NCBI RefSeq assembly: GCF_042650565.1
Contig: NZ_JBHSBH010000004.1
Span: 248,001-312,000 of the forward strand
Length of the DNA stretch: 64,000 nt
Direction of reading: 5' to 3'
Source: Nocardiopsis_B sediminis
Lineage (GTDB): Bacteria > Actinomycetota > Actinomycetes > Streptosporangiales > Streptosporangiaceae
The notes beneath the pieces were generated by a model, which worked only from the letters and a program-made list of their open reading frames with translations, was not told the origin of the DNA and made no database searches. The position numbers and the translations under genes are program-made. The number at the start of each line of letters is the position of its first letter. The first letter of the stretch is position 1. Below are positions 48,570 through 56,771 of the stretch, in pieces.

Positions 48570-49475
48570 ATGGCGGATCCGGTCCTGGTGCCCTGGCAGG
48601 ACAATGCCGACAACGCGCCCGGCGGGGTACGGGCGGTCGTGTACAACGGCGAGGGCGATCCGCCCGCCGGCGCCTCCGATGCCGTTCTCTACGTGGTCCC
48701 CTACGGCCCCGGCCAGCGGCTCGACGTGATCGCCGGCATGCCGCGGCTGCGCGCGGTCCAGGTGCTGACCGCCGGCTACGAGCACGTGCTCGGTGTGCTG
48801 CCCGACGGGGTCGCGCTGTACAACGGCCGCGGGCTGCACGACGCGAGCACCGCCGAGCACGCCGTCGCGCTCATCCTCGCCGCCCAGCGCGACCTGCCCA
48901 CGTGGGCGCGCGACCAGTCCGCCCACCGGTGGCGCCCGTTCTACACGCGTTCGCTGGCCGATGCCCGCGTGCTGATCGTCGGCTACGGCAGCATCGGCGC
49001 GGCCATCGAGGCGCGGCTGCTGCCGTTCGAGACCGAAGTGGTGCGGGTCGCCCGCCGCCCGCGCCCCGGCGAAGGCGTGCACGGCATCGCCGACCTGCAC
49101 CGGCTGCTGCCCGATGCCGACGTCGTCGTGCTCGTCGCCCCGCACACCCCCGACACCGAGGGGCTGATCGGCGGCGCCGAGCTGGCGCTGCTGCCCGACG
49201 ACGCCCTGGTGGTCAACGTCGGCCGCGGCCCGGTGCTCGACACCGGTGCGCTCCTGGCGGAGAAGGGCCGGGTCCGTGCGGCGCTGGACGTCACCGACCC
49301 CGAGCCGCTGCCCGCCGGCCACCCCCTGTGGGAGGCCCCGGGCGTGTACGTCACCCCGCACGTCGCCGGGGGATCGGCCACCTTCTACCCCCGTGCCCGC
49401 CGCTTCATCGACGACCAGCTCCGCCGCTGGGCCACCGGGGAGCCCCTGGCCAACGAGGTCCGCGCGGGCCGCTGA
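48570..49475 (+). CDS. D-isomer-specific 2-hydroxyacid dehydrogenase
   Basis: 301 aa from ATG at 48570 with GGAGG upstream; the longer frame overlapping the methyltransferase is rejected. Rossmann motif VGYGSIGAAIEARL, NAD-binding VGRGPVLDTGAL with catalytic Arg, Glu in DVTDPEPLP, and His in VTPHVAGGS. The catalytic triad is complete. Substrate could be glyoxylate, hydroxypyruvate or phosphoglycerate-like acids. The 3' end overlaps the convergent FAD-monooxygenase gene by 71 bp, and a tandem 12-bp repeat lies at its stop. Confidence 0.92.
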   Translation: MADPVLVPWQDNADNAPGGVRAVVYNGEGDPPAGASDAVLYVVPYGPGQRLDVIAGMPRLRAVQVLTAGYEHVLGVLPDGVALYNGRGLHDASTAEHAVALILAAQRDLPTWARDQSAHRWRPFYTRSLADARVLIVGYGSIGAAIEARLLPFETEVVRVARRPRPGEGVHGIADLHRLLPDADVVVLVAPHTPDTEGLIGGAELALLPDDALVVNVGRGPVLDTGALLAEKGRVRAALDVTDPEPLPAGHPLWEAPGVYVTPHVAGGSATFYPRARRFIDDQLRRWATGEPLANEVRAGR

Positions 49476-50712
49476 CACCACCGCTGACACCACCAGCCGC
49501 CGCATCGACGCGCGCCTCGAAGTCGATCCGGTGGTCGAAGATCCAGGAGTGCCCCTTGCGGGCGGCGATGGCCCGGAAGACCACGGGGAGCACCAGGTCG
49601 CGCAGGGCGGTCTGAAGGGGGCCCGCGGCGAGCTTCGTCCGCCCCCTGCGGCGCCCCTCGGCCACGATGCGCCCGACCCGGTCGCGGCGGAGCGCCTCAT
49701 AGACCTGGAGCGCCGATGCCGGGTCGGCGACGTCGCGCAGGCAGGCGGCGACCGTCACGGCGTCCTCCACGGCCAGCGATGCCCCCTGGCCGCTGGAGGA
49801 GGAGACGGCGTGCGCCGCGTCGCCCAGCAGCCCTACCCGCCCGCGGCTCCAGTAGGGCAGCCCGGCGATGTCGTGGATCCCGTCCGGGGTGAAGCCCGGG
49901 ACCGGCGAGGCCCGCAGGATGGCGGTGATGTCGGGGTGGTCGCCGGTGAACAGGCCGATCACATGGTCGCGCCACTGTTCCGGTGTCCGGGAGGTGAGCG
50001 TGTCCCGGTCCGCCCGCGGGTGCGGGAAGTTGGTGAACCAGAAGATCCGGCCGTCGGGGGCGGTCTGGTGGCCGAAGAACGCGCGGCGGCCGTAGGTCAT
50101 CCGGATGGTGCCTTCGGGTGTGGGCTCCAGCGGCAGCGGCGGTGTCACCCCGCCGATGTTGAGCAGGCCGGTGTATTCGGGACGGGGGGCACGCTCTCCG
50201 GCCGCCCCGTACATCGCGGCGCGCACGGGGGAGTGGATGCCGTCGGCGCCGATCAGCACGTCTCCTTCGCTGGTGCCGCCGTCGGTGAAGTGCGCCACGA
50301 CGCCGGAGCCGGTGTCGGTCACGCCTGTCAGCCGCCGGCCGTACTCGATGCCGACGCCGTTGTCGGCTGCGGCGTGGGAGAGGGCCTCCTGGAGCCGCCC
50401 GCGCATGATGGTCACGGTGCGCAGGCCGGGCCCCAGGTCCGCGGAACCGTCGCTGAGGGTGCCGAGATGGCGGCCCTTGCCGTTGCGCATCTCGATGCTG
50501 GAGGTGGGGAAGTCGGCGGCCGAGAGCACCGGGCCGAGGATGCCGAGTGCGTCCAGTGCGGCCAGCCCGTTGGGTGCGATATTGAGGAAGCTGCCCAGCG
50601 ACGCGGCCGGGCCTGCGTGCGCCTCGTGGACGACGGCGTCGATTCCTGCGCGGCGCAGGGCCACGGCGGCCACCGGGCCGCCGATCCCCGCGCCGATGAC
50701 GAGTGCTCTCAT
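49405..50712 (-). CDS. FAD-dependent monooxygenase (PHBH/UbiH-like)
   Basis: 435 aa from ATG at 50712. FAD-binding GAGIGGPVAAVALRRAG at the N-terminus, the GDG-type motif in VLIGADGIHSPVRAAM, and the second FAD motif GRVGLLGDAAHAVSSSSGQGASLAVEDA. Group A flavin hydroxylase acting on an aromatic or antibiotic substrate with NAD(P)H. Divergent from a MarR regulator with a 22-bp operator between them, so probably induced by its substrate. The last ~25 residues (GGVSGGVSGPRGPRW...) overlap the convergent dehydrogenase gene and may be a run-on extension. Confidence 0.9.
   Translation of the reverse strand: MRALVIGAGIGGPVAAVALRRAGIDAVVHEAHAGPAASLGSFLNIAPNGLAALDALGILGPVLSAADFPTSSIEMRNGKGRHLGTLSDGSADLGPGLRTVTIMRGRLQEALSHAAADNGVGIEYGRRLTGVTDTGSGVVAHFTDGGTSEGDVLIGADGIHSPVRAAMYGAAGERAPRPEYTGLLNIGGVTPPLPLEPTPEGTIRMTYGRRAFFGHQTAPDGRIFWFTNFPHPRADRDTLTSRTPEQWRDHVIGLFTGDHPDITAILRASPVPGFTPDGIHDIAGLPYWSRGRVGLLGDAAHAVSSSSGQGASLAVEDAVTVAACLRDVADPASALQVYEALRRDRVGRIVAEGRRRGRTKLAAGPLQTALRDLVLPVVFRAIAARKGHSWIFDHRIDFEARVDAAAGGVSGGVSGPRGPRWPGAPRWPSGGAGRR
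49471..49494. repeat. Tandem 12-bp repeat GCTGACACCACC x2
   Basis: Two exact copies at the convergent gene ends; the first contains the dehydrogenase stop, and the second would give another in-frame TGA. On the other strand it codes GGVSGGVS at the monooxygenase tail. Looks like a slippage duplication. Confidence 0.85.
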
Positions 50713-50725
50713 GGCCGCTCCAATT

Positions 50726-50747
50726 ATTTCGTTCGGACGAACGAAAT
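50726..50747. promoter_or_regulatory. MarR operator
   Basis: Perfect inverted repeat ATTTCGTTCG-GA-CGAACGAAAT (10-bp arms) in the 53-bp gap between the divergent FAD monooxygenase and marR-type genes. MarR dimers bind such dyads. Placed to block both promoters. Confidence 0.85.
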
Positions 50748-50765
50748 ATATACGAGGAGGACAGG

Positions 50766-51272
50766 GTGTCAACGGAAGAGCCGGTATCCCCGGAGCGCGC
50801 CGAACTGCTCCGCGCGGTCGCGGACGGCGGGCGGCGGATGAGCAACGCGGCCGTCATGTTCCACACCGCGCTGGCCGGCCTCCTGGGGATCGGCGCCAGC
50901 GACTGGAAGACGATGGACCTGCTGGAGCGCCACGGCCCGCAGACCGCGGGCGAGCTGGTCCGGCTGTCGGGGCTCGCCCCCGCCTCGATCACCGGGGTGA
51001 TCGACCGGCTGGAGCGTCGCGGCTACGTCCGGCGCCGCCGCGACGATCACGACCGACGCCGGGTGGTCGTCGAGCTCGGAGCCGGCCTGCTGGAGCGCCG
51101 GGGCGACGCGTTCTCCGGGCTCACCGACCGCCTCGACCGGCTCTATGCCGCCTACAGCGACGACGAGCTCGCCCTCATCGCCGGATTCCTCGCCGAGGCG
51201 GCCCGGCTCCAGGCCGAGGCCACCGCGGAGCTGACCGACGCCACACCCGCCGGCCCCGTGCCCGGACCGTAG
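50766..51272 (+). CDS. MarR-family transcriptional regulator
   Basis: 168 aa from GTG with GAGGAGG upstream. Winged-helix domain: MFHTALAGLLGIGASDWKTMDLLERHGPQTAGELVRLSGLAPASITGVIDRLERRGYVRRRRDDHDRRRVVVEL, including the wing Asp/Arg motif DDHDRRR. The helical C-terminal part dimerises. Expected to repress itself and the divergent flavin monooxygenase through the palindrome between them, releasing on binding a phenolic-type ligand. The ligand is unknown. Confidence 0.92.
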   Translation: MSTEEPVSPERAELLRAVADGGRRMSNAAVMFHTALAGLLGIGASDWKTMDLLERHGPQTAGELVRLSGLAPASITGVIDRLERRGYVRRRRDDHDRRRVVVELGAGLLERRGDAFSGLTDRLDRLYAAYSDDELALIAGFLAEAARLQAEATAELTDATPAGPVPGP

Positions 51273-51330
51273 CCGCGTGCTGACCCGGCCATGGTGGGAA
51301 ACGGTCCCTGGTGCGGAGCAGAATCGGATC

Positions 51331-53013
51331 ATGCGTATTGGGGTGGTCGCGGACAGGGAGGGCGGCGGTCGGCTGCGCGAAATCGGCGCCGACCGCTCCT
51401 CCGACGGCGGGCTGTGGCGGGTCGGCGACCTCGCCGGGGCGGTCGCCGACTACGAGAACCACGGCGAAACCGCCCCCCGCTGGGTGTGGGCCGCCACCGA
51501 CGAGGTCTACCCCCGGCTGGTCGAACGCTCGCCCCGGGTGGCGCGCTGCCACGACATCGCCCTGGTGGAGTCCCTCCTGCTCGGCCACGACGGCCGCTTC
51601 GGCGAGGCCCGCTCCCTCGGCGCGGCCTGGGCGCGCCTGCACGGCCGCGAGGTCCCGCCCGATCTGGTCACCCGCGCCGCGGACGGCGCCGACCCGCAGC
51701 CCGCGCTGTTCGAGCCCGACCGCTCCACCCTCCCCTCCGGAGTCGACCGCCTCACCGCGCTCCTCGAGGTCCACGACGACCAGCAGCGCCGCATCGCCCG
51801 CCTGCCCGACCCCGGCCGTTTCTCGCTGCTGGCCGCCGTCGAATCCGCGGGCGCGCTCGCGGCGGTGGAGATGAGCCACGACGGCGTGCCCTGGCGGGCC
51901 GACGTGCACGACGCCGTCCTCACCGAGCACCTGGGGCCGCGCCCCTCCCACGGGATGCGCCCCCCGGTGCTGGCCGGCCTGGCCGACCGCATCTCCGACG
52001 CCTTCGGCCGCCCCGTCAACCCCGACTCCCAGGCCCAGCTGCTCAAGGCGTTCGCCGCGCTCGGCCACCGGCTGTCCTCCACCCGCTCCTGGGTCCTCAA
52101 GGAGGTCGACCACCCCGTCGTCCCCCTGCTGCTGCGCTACAAGGAGCTGTCCCGGCTGCACTCCGCGCACGGCTGGAGCTGGCTGGACAGCTGGGTGCGC
52201 GGCGGCCGGTTCCGCCCCGACTACGTCGTCGGCGGCGTGGTGTCGGGCCGCTGGGCCACCCGCGGCGGCGGCGCCCTCCAGATCCCCAAGGCCATCCGCC
52301 GCGCGGTGGTGGCCGACCCCGACTGGACGCTGATCGCGGCCGACGCCGGCCAGGTGGAGCCGCGCATCCTCGCCGCCGTCTCCGGTGACGACGCCCTGGC
52401 CGCCGCGGCCGGCAGCGACGACCTCTACGCCCGCCTCGCCGGGTCCTTCGACGGCGACCGGCAGCGGGCCAAGATCGGCCTCCTCGCCGCCATGTACGGC
52501 CAGACCGGCGGCGACGCCGCCCCGCTCCTGCGCACCCTGCGCCGCCTCTACCCGCGGGCCCTCGACCACGTCGACGCCGCGGCGCGTGAAGGCGAGGAGG
52601 GCCGGCTCGTGCGGTCCTGGCTGGGCCGCACGTGCCCGCCGCCGTCGGAGATGTGGCGGCGCATCGCGATGGGCGGCGACGCAGCGGAGGACGACACCGC
52701 GGCGCGCCGGGCCCGCGAGCGCGGCCGGTTCACCCGCAACTTCGTCATCCAGGCCACCGCGGCCGAATGGGCCCTGGTCTTCATGGCCGCCGTGCGCCGC
52801 GGCCTGGCCGGCCTGGACACCGCCCACGGCGTGCCGCGCCTGGTGTTCTTCCAGCACGACGAGCTGGTCCTGCACGTCCCCCGGCGGATCGCCGACAGCG
52901 CGGTGGAGATGCTGGGCGCCGCCGCCGAGGAGGCCCGCGCCCTGATGTTCGGGCCGACCCCCGTCAGGTTCCCGCTCGATATCGCCGTTGTGGAGTGCTA
53001 CGCCGATGCATGA
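51331..53013 (+). CDS. Stand-alone PolA-like DNA polymerase (exonuclease/polymerase type)
   Basis: 560 aa from ATG at 51331, much shorter than PolA (about 900). An N-terminal region resembles a degenerate 3'-5' exonuclease; the C-terminal half is a family A polymerase palm/fingers. Motif A is TLIAADAGQVEPRILAAVS (normally DYSQIELR, so Tyr and Ser are replaced), the O-helix region DRQRAKIGLLAAMYGQTGG, and motif C FFQHDELVLHV with His-Asp-Glu. The catalytic Asp residues are kept. Widespread in actinobacteria, where it is annotated as a bifunctional exonuclease/polymerase; the biological role is poorly known, perhaps repair. Confidence 0.88.
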   Translation: MRIGVVADREGGGRLREIGADRSSDGGLWRVGDLAGAVADYENHGETAPRWVWAATDEVYPRLVERSPRVARCHDIALVESLLLGHDGRFGEARSLGAAWARLHGREVPPDLVTRAADGADPQPALFEPDRSTLPSGVDRLTALLEVHDDQQRRIARLPDPGRFSLLAAVESAGALAAVEMSHDGVPWRADVHDAVLTEHLGPRPSHGMRPPVLAGLADRISDAFGRPVNPDSQAQLLKAFAALGHRLSSTRSWVLKEVDHPVVPLLLRYKELSRLHSAHGWSWLDSWVRGGRFRPDYVVGGVVSGRWATRGGGALQIPKAIRRAVVADPDWTLIAADAGQVEPRILAAVSGDDALAAAAGSDDLYARLAGSFDGDRQRAKIGLLAAMYGQTGGDAAPLLRTLRRLYPRALDHVDAAAREGEEGRLVRSWLGRTCPPPSEMWRRIAMGGDAAEDDTAARRARERGRFTRNFVIQATAAEWALVFMAAVRRGLAGLDTAHGVPRLVFFQHDELVLHVPRRIADSAVEMLGAAAEEARALMFGPTPVRFPLDIAVVECYADA

Positions 53014-53070
53014 GACCACCTCAGGAGGCGTCTCCGGCCCCGCGCCACCCGCCGTTCACGGGCCATACGC

Positions 53071-53100
53071 TTGAAAAGCGGGCGGCATTGCGCCCATGCT
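53071..53100 (+). promoter_or_regulatory. Candidate promoter of the NlpC/P60 gene
   Basis: TTGAAA at 53071-53076 and CATGCT at 53095-53100, 18 bp apart. The start site would fall near 53107, just before the GTG at 53113, giving a nearly leaderless message and fitting the missing Shine-Dalgarno sequence. Confidence 0.35.
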
Positions 53101-53112
53101 TGTACCGATATC

Positions 53113-54303
53113 GTGAACGGTCGGAATGTGGGGGTTCGGGTGCGGCATCGGCTGAGATCGTGCGCAGGGACGACAGCGGCCTTCGCCGTGGCCTTCACCG
53201 CCTTCGGCGCCCCCGCCTGGGCGGCCCCGGAACCCCACGTCGAGGCGCGCCCGCCGATCGACGCGCAGCGCGGCACCGGCCCCGCCGACCGTCCCGCCCC
53301 CTCCCCGCCGGTCGCCGATCCCGGCGCGCTCGACCGCGACGTCCGGGTCGCCCCGTTCGAGTCCGCCATCTCGAGCGAGTACTTCGCCGTGCTGCCCGAA
53401 TCGGTCTCCCGCGCGGCCCTCGAACGGGTCCGGGAGCTCGACGGCGTCGAGTCCGTCGAGGTGGTCGACGCCGCGCGCGTCGGCATCGACGGCGAGAGCA
53501 CGTCGGTCCTGGGAATCGACCCCTCCCGGTTCCGCAACTACGCGCCGGAGCCCTCCGCCGCGTCCGACGACATCTGGCAGGGGATCGCCGAAGGCCGCGT
53601 CGCGCTCTCCGACGACGCGGGCAAGCAGCGCGACCTCGACGTCGGCAGCGACATCACCCTCGCCGGCGCCAACGGCGAGGTCCAGCGCCAGGTCTGGACG
53701 CACGCCACCTCCGGAGTGGCCGGGATCGACGCCCTGGTCTCCCGGGAGCTCGCCGCCGACCTGGGCTTCCCCGAGGGCAACGGGCTGATCGTCTCGGCAC
53801 CCGACGCCGACCTGTGGGAGCTGGAGGAGGAGCTGGCCGACGCCCTCGGCGAGGACGCCTCGCTCCAGCTGCTGGCCGAGGACCCCGGGGACCGCCCCTC
53901 CGATGCGACGGGCGACCCGGTCGGCGACGACGCCATCGAGGCCATGATCGAGGCCGCGCGGTCCCAGATCGGCGTCCCCTATGTGTGGGGCGGCGAGTCC
54001 CTGGCCGAGGGCGGCTACGACTGCTCCGGGCTGGTGCAGTGGGCGTTCGCCGAGGTCGGCGTGGCCGTCCCGCGGGTCACCCACGACCAGTGGTACGCGG
54101 GCGAGCAGGTCGACTTCGCCGACGCGCGGCGCGGCGACCTCATCTTCTGGCGCAGCGACCCCACGGCCCCCGACTACATCTCCCACGTGGCGATCTACCT
54201 TGGCGACGGCCGGATGCTGGAAGCGCCGCGCACCGGCCTGGACGTCCGCGAGACCGACGTGCGCACGGCGAACATGGCCGGAGTGGTGCGGGTCCGGGCC
54301 TGA
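53113..54303 (+). CDS. Secreted NlpC/P60 peptidoglycan hydrolase
   Basis: 396 aa. The start is uncertain (GTG at 53113, 53128 or 53140). Sec signal peptide (AFAVAFTAFGAPAWA|APEP). The middle (about 75-275) resembles the extracytoplasmic domain of FtsX/MacB permeases (VESVEVVDAARVGIDGESTSVLGIDPSRF ... GIDALVSRELAADLG), though no permease helices are present. The C-terminal NlpC/P60 domain has catalytic Cys in GGYDCSGLVQWAF, His in ISHVAIYLGDGRM, and the third polar residue further on. It cleaves D-iGlu-DAP bonds in the wall. The FtsX-like part could be a regulatory or docking piece. Terminator downstream. Confidence 0.87.
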   Translation: MNGRNVGVRVRHRLRSCAGTTAAFAVAFTAFGAPAWAAPEPHVEARPPIDAQRGTGPADRPAPSPPVADPGALDRDVRVAPFESAISSEYFAVLPESVSRAALERVRELDGVESVEVVDAARVGIDGESTSVLGIDPSRFRNYAPEPSAASDDIWQGIAEGRVALSDDAGKQRDLDVGSDITLAGANGEVQRQVWTHATSGVAGIDALVSRELAADLGFPEGNGLIVSAPDADLWELEEELADALGEDASLQLLAEDPGDRPSDATGDPVGDDAIEAMIEAARSQIGVPYVWGGESLAEGGYDCSGLVQWAFAEVGVAVPRVTHDQWYAGEQVDFADARRGDLIFWRSDPTAPDYISHVAIYLGDGRMLEAPRTGLDVRETDVRTANMAGVVRVRA

Positions 54304-54340
54304 CTCCCACGCTCTCGCAACCCCTGCCCGTGAAAGGGCG

Positions 54341-54371
54341 AAGGGGCGGCGCCGCGCCGGCACCGCCCCTT
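54341..54371 (+). terminator. Terminator after the NlpC/P60 gene
   Basis: AAGGGGCGG pairs with CCGCCCCTT, with inner GCC/GGC pairing, followed by CTCTCCTGTC. Starts 38 bp after the stop codon. Confidence 0.7.
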
Positions 54372-54683
54372 CTCTCCTGTCATTGAGACCAGCCGGGAGG
54401 GGAAGGCTGGCTCGGCAGGAGGGGGCGCAGGGCACGTCACTGAGGGAGGGGGAGCCAGCGAAACCAGCCCTGCGTGTGGCTATTCGATTATCGGACGAGC
54501 CCTCGGAATTAGGCGCATCGCCGACTTCGGGATCAAGGAAAGCAGCGCCCGGCCAATTTGGCAAGAGCAACGAGCTTTGCCGTGATCGCTCGTAAAACAG
54601 CGGAAAGCGCACACGGTCGCGGGCGGGCCGGCCCGCCCCTCTTCCGGTGCAGCGCAGACTCGTTCCCGCCCCCTCCGCGCGCC
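54372..54683. other. Intergenic region, nothing recognised
   Basis: About 310 bp between a terminator and the convergent gamma-glutamyltransferase. Less GC-rich around 54470-54600, with no ORF of believable composition, no tRNA and no obvious repeat. Could be relic sequence. Confidence 0.4.
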
Positions 54684-56477
54684 TCAGCGCCCGGCCGCGT
54701 ACCCCTGTGCGCCGCGCGGGTTGGCGCCGGCGCGCAGCACGCCCGTGGCGGGATCGCGGGCCACCGCCGACAGCCGGCCCAGCGACCACGCATCGGAGAC
54801 GACCACCCGGTGGCCGCGGCGGCGCAGGTCGGCGAGGACGTCGTCGCCGAACCGCGACTCCACCACCAGCTCGCCCGGGGCCGTCTCCCGCGGGTGGAAG
54901 GAGCTGGGGAAGGAGTTGCCATGGAACATCGGGGCGTCGATCGCCTCCTGGAGGTTGAGCCCGCCGTGCACCAGGCGCAGGAAATAGGTCAGCGACCACT
55001 GGTCCTGCTGGTCGCCGCCGGGCGTGCCGAGCGCCATCACGGCCGCGCCGTCCCGGGTGACCAGCGTCGGGGTGAGCGTGGTGCGGGGGCGCTTGCGCGG
55101 GGCGACGACGGAGGGCGAGCGCGGGTCCAGCCAGAACATCTGGCCCCGGGTGCCCAGCGGGAAGCCGAGGCCGGCGATCACCGGTGAGCTGGCCAGCCAG
55201 CCGCCGCTGGGCGTGGCCGCGACCATGTTGCCGTGCCGGTCGACGACGTCGAGGTGGCAGGTGTCGCCGCGCTGTTCGGCCGGCCCGGCGCGCTCGCCGG
55301 TGCGGTTGACGGTGGGCTCGCCGCCCAGCCCGGGGTCGCCGGTCGTGCCCGCCAGGCGGGGTTCGGGCAGGTAGGGCGTGCGTCCGCCGGGCGATCCGGG
55401 GCGCAGTTCCAGGGACGCCTCCGGGCCGACGAGCCCGGCCCGCTGCGCGGCGTAGCCGGTGCCGAGCAGGTCGGCGAGCGGGACGTCGGTGAAGTCGGGG
55501 TCGGCGTACCAGGCCTCGCGGTCGGCGAAGGCGAGCTTGGCGGCCTCGGTGACGGTGTGCACGAAATCGGCGGAGAGGACGTCCAGGTCACCGGTCCCCA
55601 GCGCCTCGGCGAGGCGCAGCTGTTGCAGGAACACCGGGCCCTGCCCCCACGGGCCCGTCTTGTGGACGGTGTGGCCCGCGTACTCGATGCTGACGGTGTC
55701 CTCGTAGGAGGCCGACCAGCCGGCGAGGTCGTCGCCGTCGAGCAGCGCGCGGTGGTGGCCGCCGGCGCCGTCGGGGACGGGGCCGGCCAGGGATTTGAGG
55801 ATCTCCTCGGCCACGAACCCCTCACGCCAGATCCGGCGGGCGGCGTCGATCTGCGCCTCACGGGTCGCCGCCGACGCCTCGGACTCCTCGATGATCCGCC
55901 GGTAGGTGGCGGCGAGCGCCGGGTTGGTGGTGAACGATCCGGCCTGGAGGGCCCGGCCGTCGCGCAGGTAGAGCGCGGCCGACCCCGGCCACCACCGCGT
56001 GAAGACCTCGCGCATGTCGGCGATCTTGTCGGCGATCTGGGGCAGGACCGGGTAGCCGCGCTCGGCGTAGCCGATGGCGTGGTCGAGCGCGTCGCGCAGG
56101 GAGATCGTGCCGCGGTCGCGCAGCAGCAGCATCCAGGCGTCGAACGCGCCGGGCACGCACGCCGGGAGCACGCCGCTGCCGGGGATGCGGTCGAGCCCGG
56201 CGAACGCCTCGGGGGTGGCGGCGGCGGGCGCGGGCCCCTGCCCGCAGACCACGGTGGGGGCCCCGCCGGCCGCGTGCAGGATGATCGGCACCTCGCCGGC
56301 CGGCCCGTTCAGGTGCGGCTCCACGACCTGGAGGGTGAACCCGGCGGCCACGGCGGCGTCGAAGGCGTTCCCACCCCGTTCCAGGACCGACATCCCCGCG
56401 GCGCTGGCCAGCCAGTGGGTGGAGGAGACCATGCCGAAGTGCCCGCGCAGTTCGGGGCGGGTGGTGGGATCGGGCAT
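54684..56477 (-). CDS. Gamma-glutamyltransferase family protein
   Basis: 597 aa from ATG at 56477. N-terminal nucleophile hydrolase that self-cleaves before a Thr. The large-subunit start (GMVSSTHWLASAAGMSVLERGGNAFDAAVAAGF) is typical; the probable nucleophile is Thr in RGDTCHLDVVDRHGNMVAAT, followed by the small subunit with PLGTRGQMFWLDP and RPRTTLTPTLVTRDG. No signal peptide is evident, so it is probably cytoplasmic and may act on gamma-glutamyl compounds other than glutathione. The lid-loop region is short. Divergent from the fumarylacetoacetase pair across a dyad. Confidence 0.9.
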   Translation of the reverse strand: MPDPTTRPELRGHFGMVSSTHWLASAAGMSVLERGGNAFDAAVAAGFTLQVVEPHLNGPAGEVPIILHAAGGAPTVVCGQGPAPAAATPEAFAGLDRIPGSGVLPACVPGAFDAWMLLLRDRGTISLRDALDHAIGYAERGYPVLPQIADKIADMREVFTRWWPGSAALYLRDGRALQAGSFTTNPALAATYRRIIEESEASAATREAQIDAARRIWREGFVAEEILKSLAGPVPDGAGGHHRALLDGDDLAGWSASYEDTVSIEYAGHTVHKTGPWGQGPVFLQQLRLAEALGTGDLDVLSADFVHTVTEAAKLAFADREAWYADPDFTDVPLADLLGTGYAAQRAGLVGPEASLELRPGSPGGRTPYLPEPRLAGTTGDPGLGGEPTVNRTGERAGPAEQRGDTCHLDVVDRHGNMVAATPSGGWLASSPVIAGLGFPLGTRGQMFWLDPRSPSVVAPRKRPRTTLTPTLVTRDGAAVMALGTPGGDQQDQWSLTYFLRLVHGGLNLQEAIDAPMFHGNSFPSSFHPRETAPGELVVESRFGDDVLADLRRRGHRVVVSDAWSLGRLSAVARDPATGVLRAGANPRGAQGYAAGR

Positions 56478-56552
56478 TCGGGGGAGCCTTTCTCGTGGTC
56501 GCGGCGGGTCGGCGGGACACCCTCGGGGCGCGTCCGGTCGTTGGATCGTAGG

Positions 56553-56572
56553 CCCATTCACTCATGAATGGG
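56553..56572. promoter_or_regulatory. Dyad operator between divergent genes
   Basis: CCCATTCActcaTGAATGGG, 8-bp arms and a 4-bp spacer, in the gap between the gamma-glutamyltransferase and the fumarylacetoacetase-linked gene. A further half-site TGAATGG lies at 56608-56614. The binding regulator is unknown. Confidence 0.55.
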
Positions 56573-56771
56573 GAGGATCGGGGCGAAATCCCTCTCGAAG
56601 GAAAGGGTGAATGGTCTCATATACCGCAAATCGCCCGAATTCGTGGCGAAGCCGTCCACATCGGCGTGCGCGGGCCGGCTCCCGCGGGGTACACCGTGAT
56701 CAGAACGCGCCCGCGCCGCGCCGGGACCCGACCCGCGGCCGGCGCACACGACCGAGAGGTGGGATCGGCCC

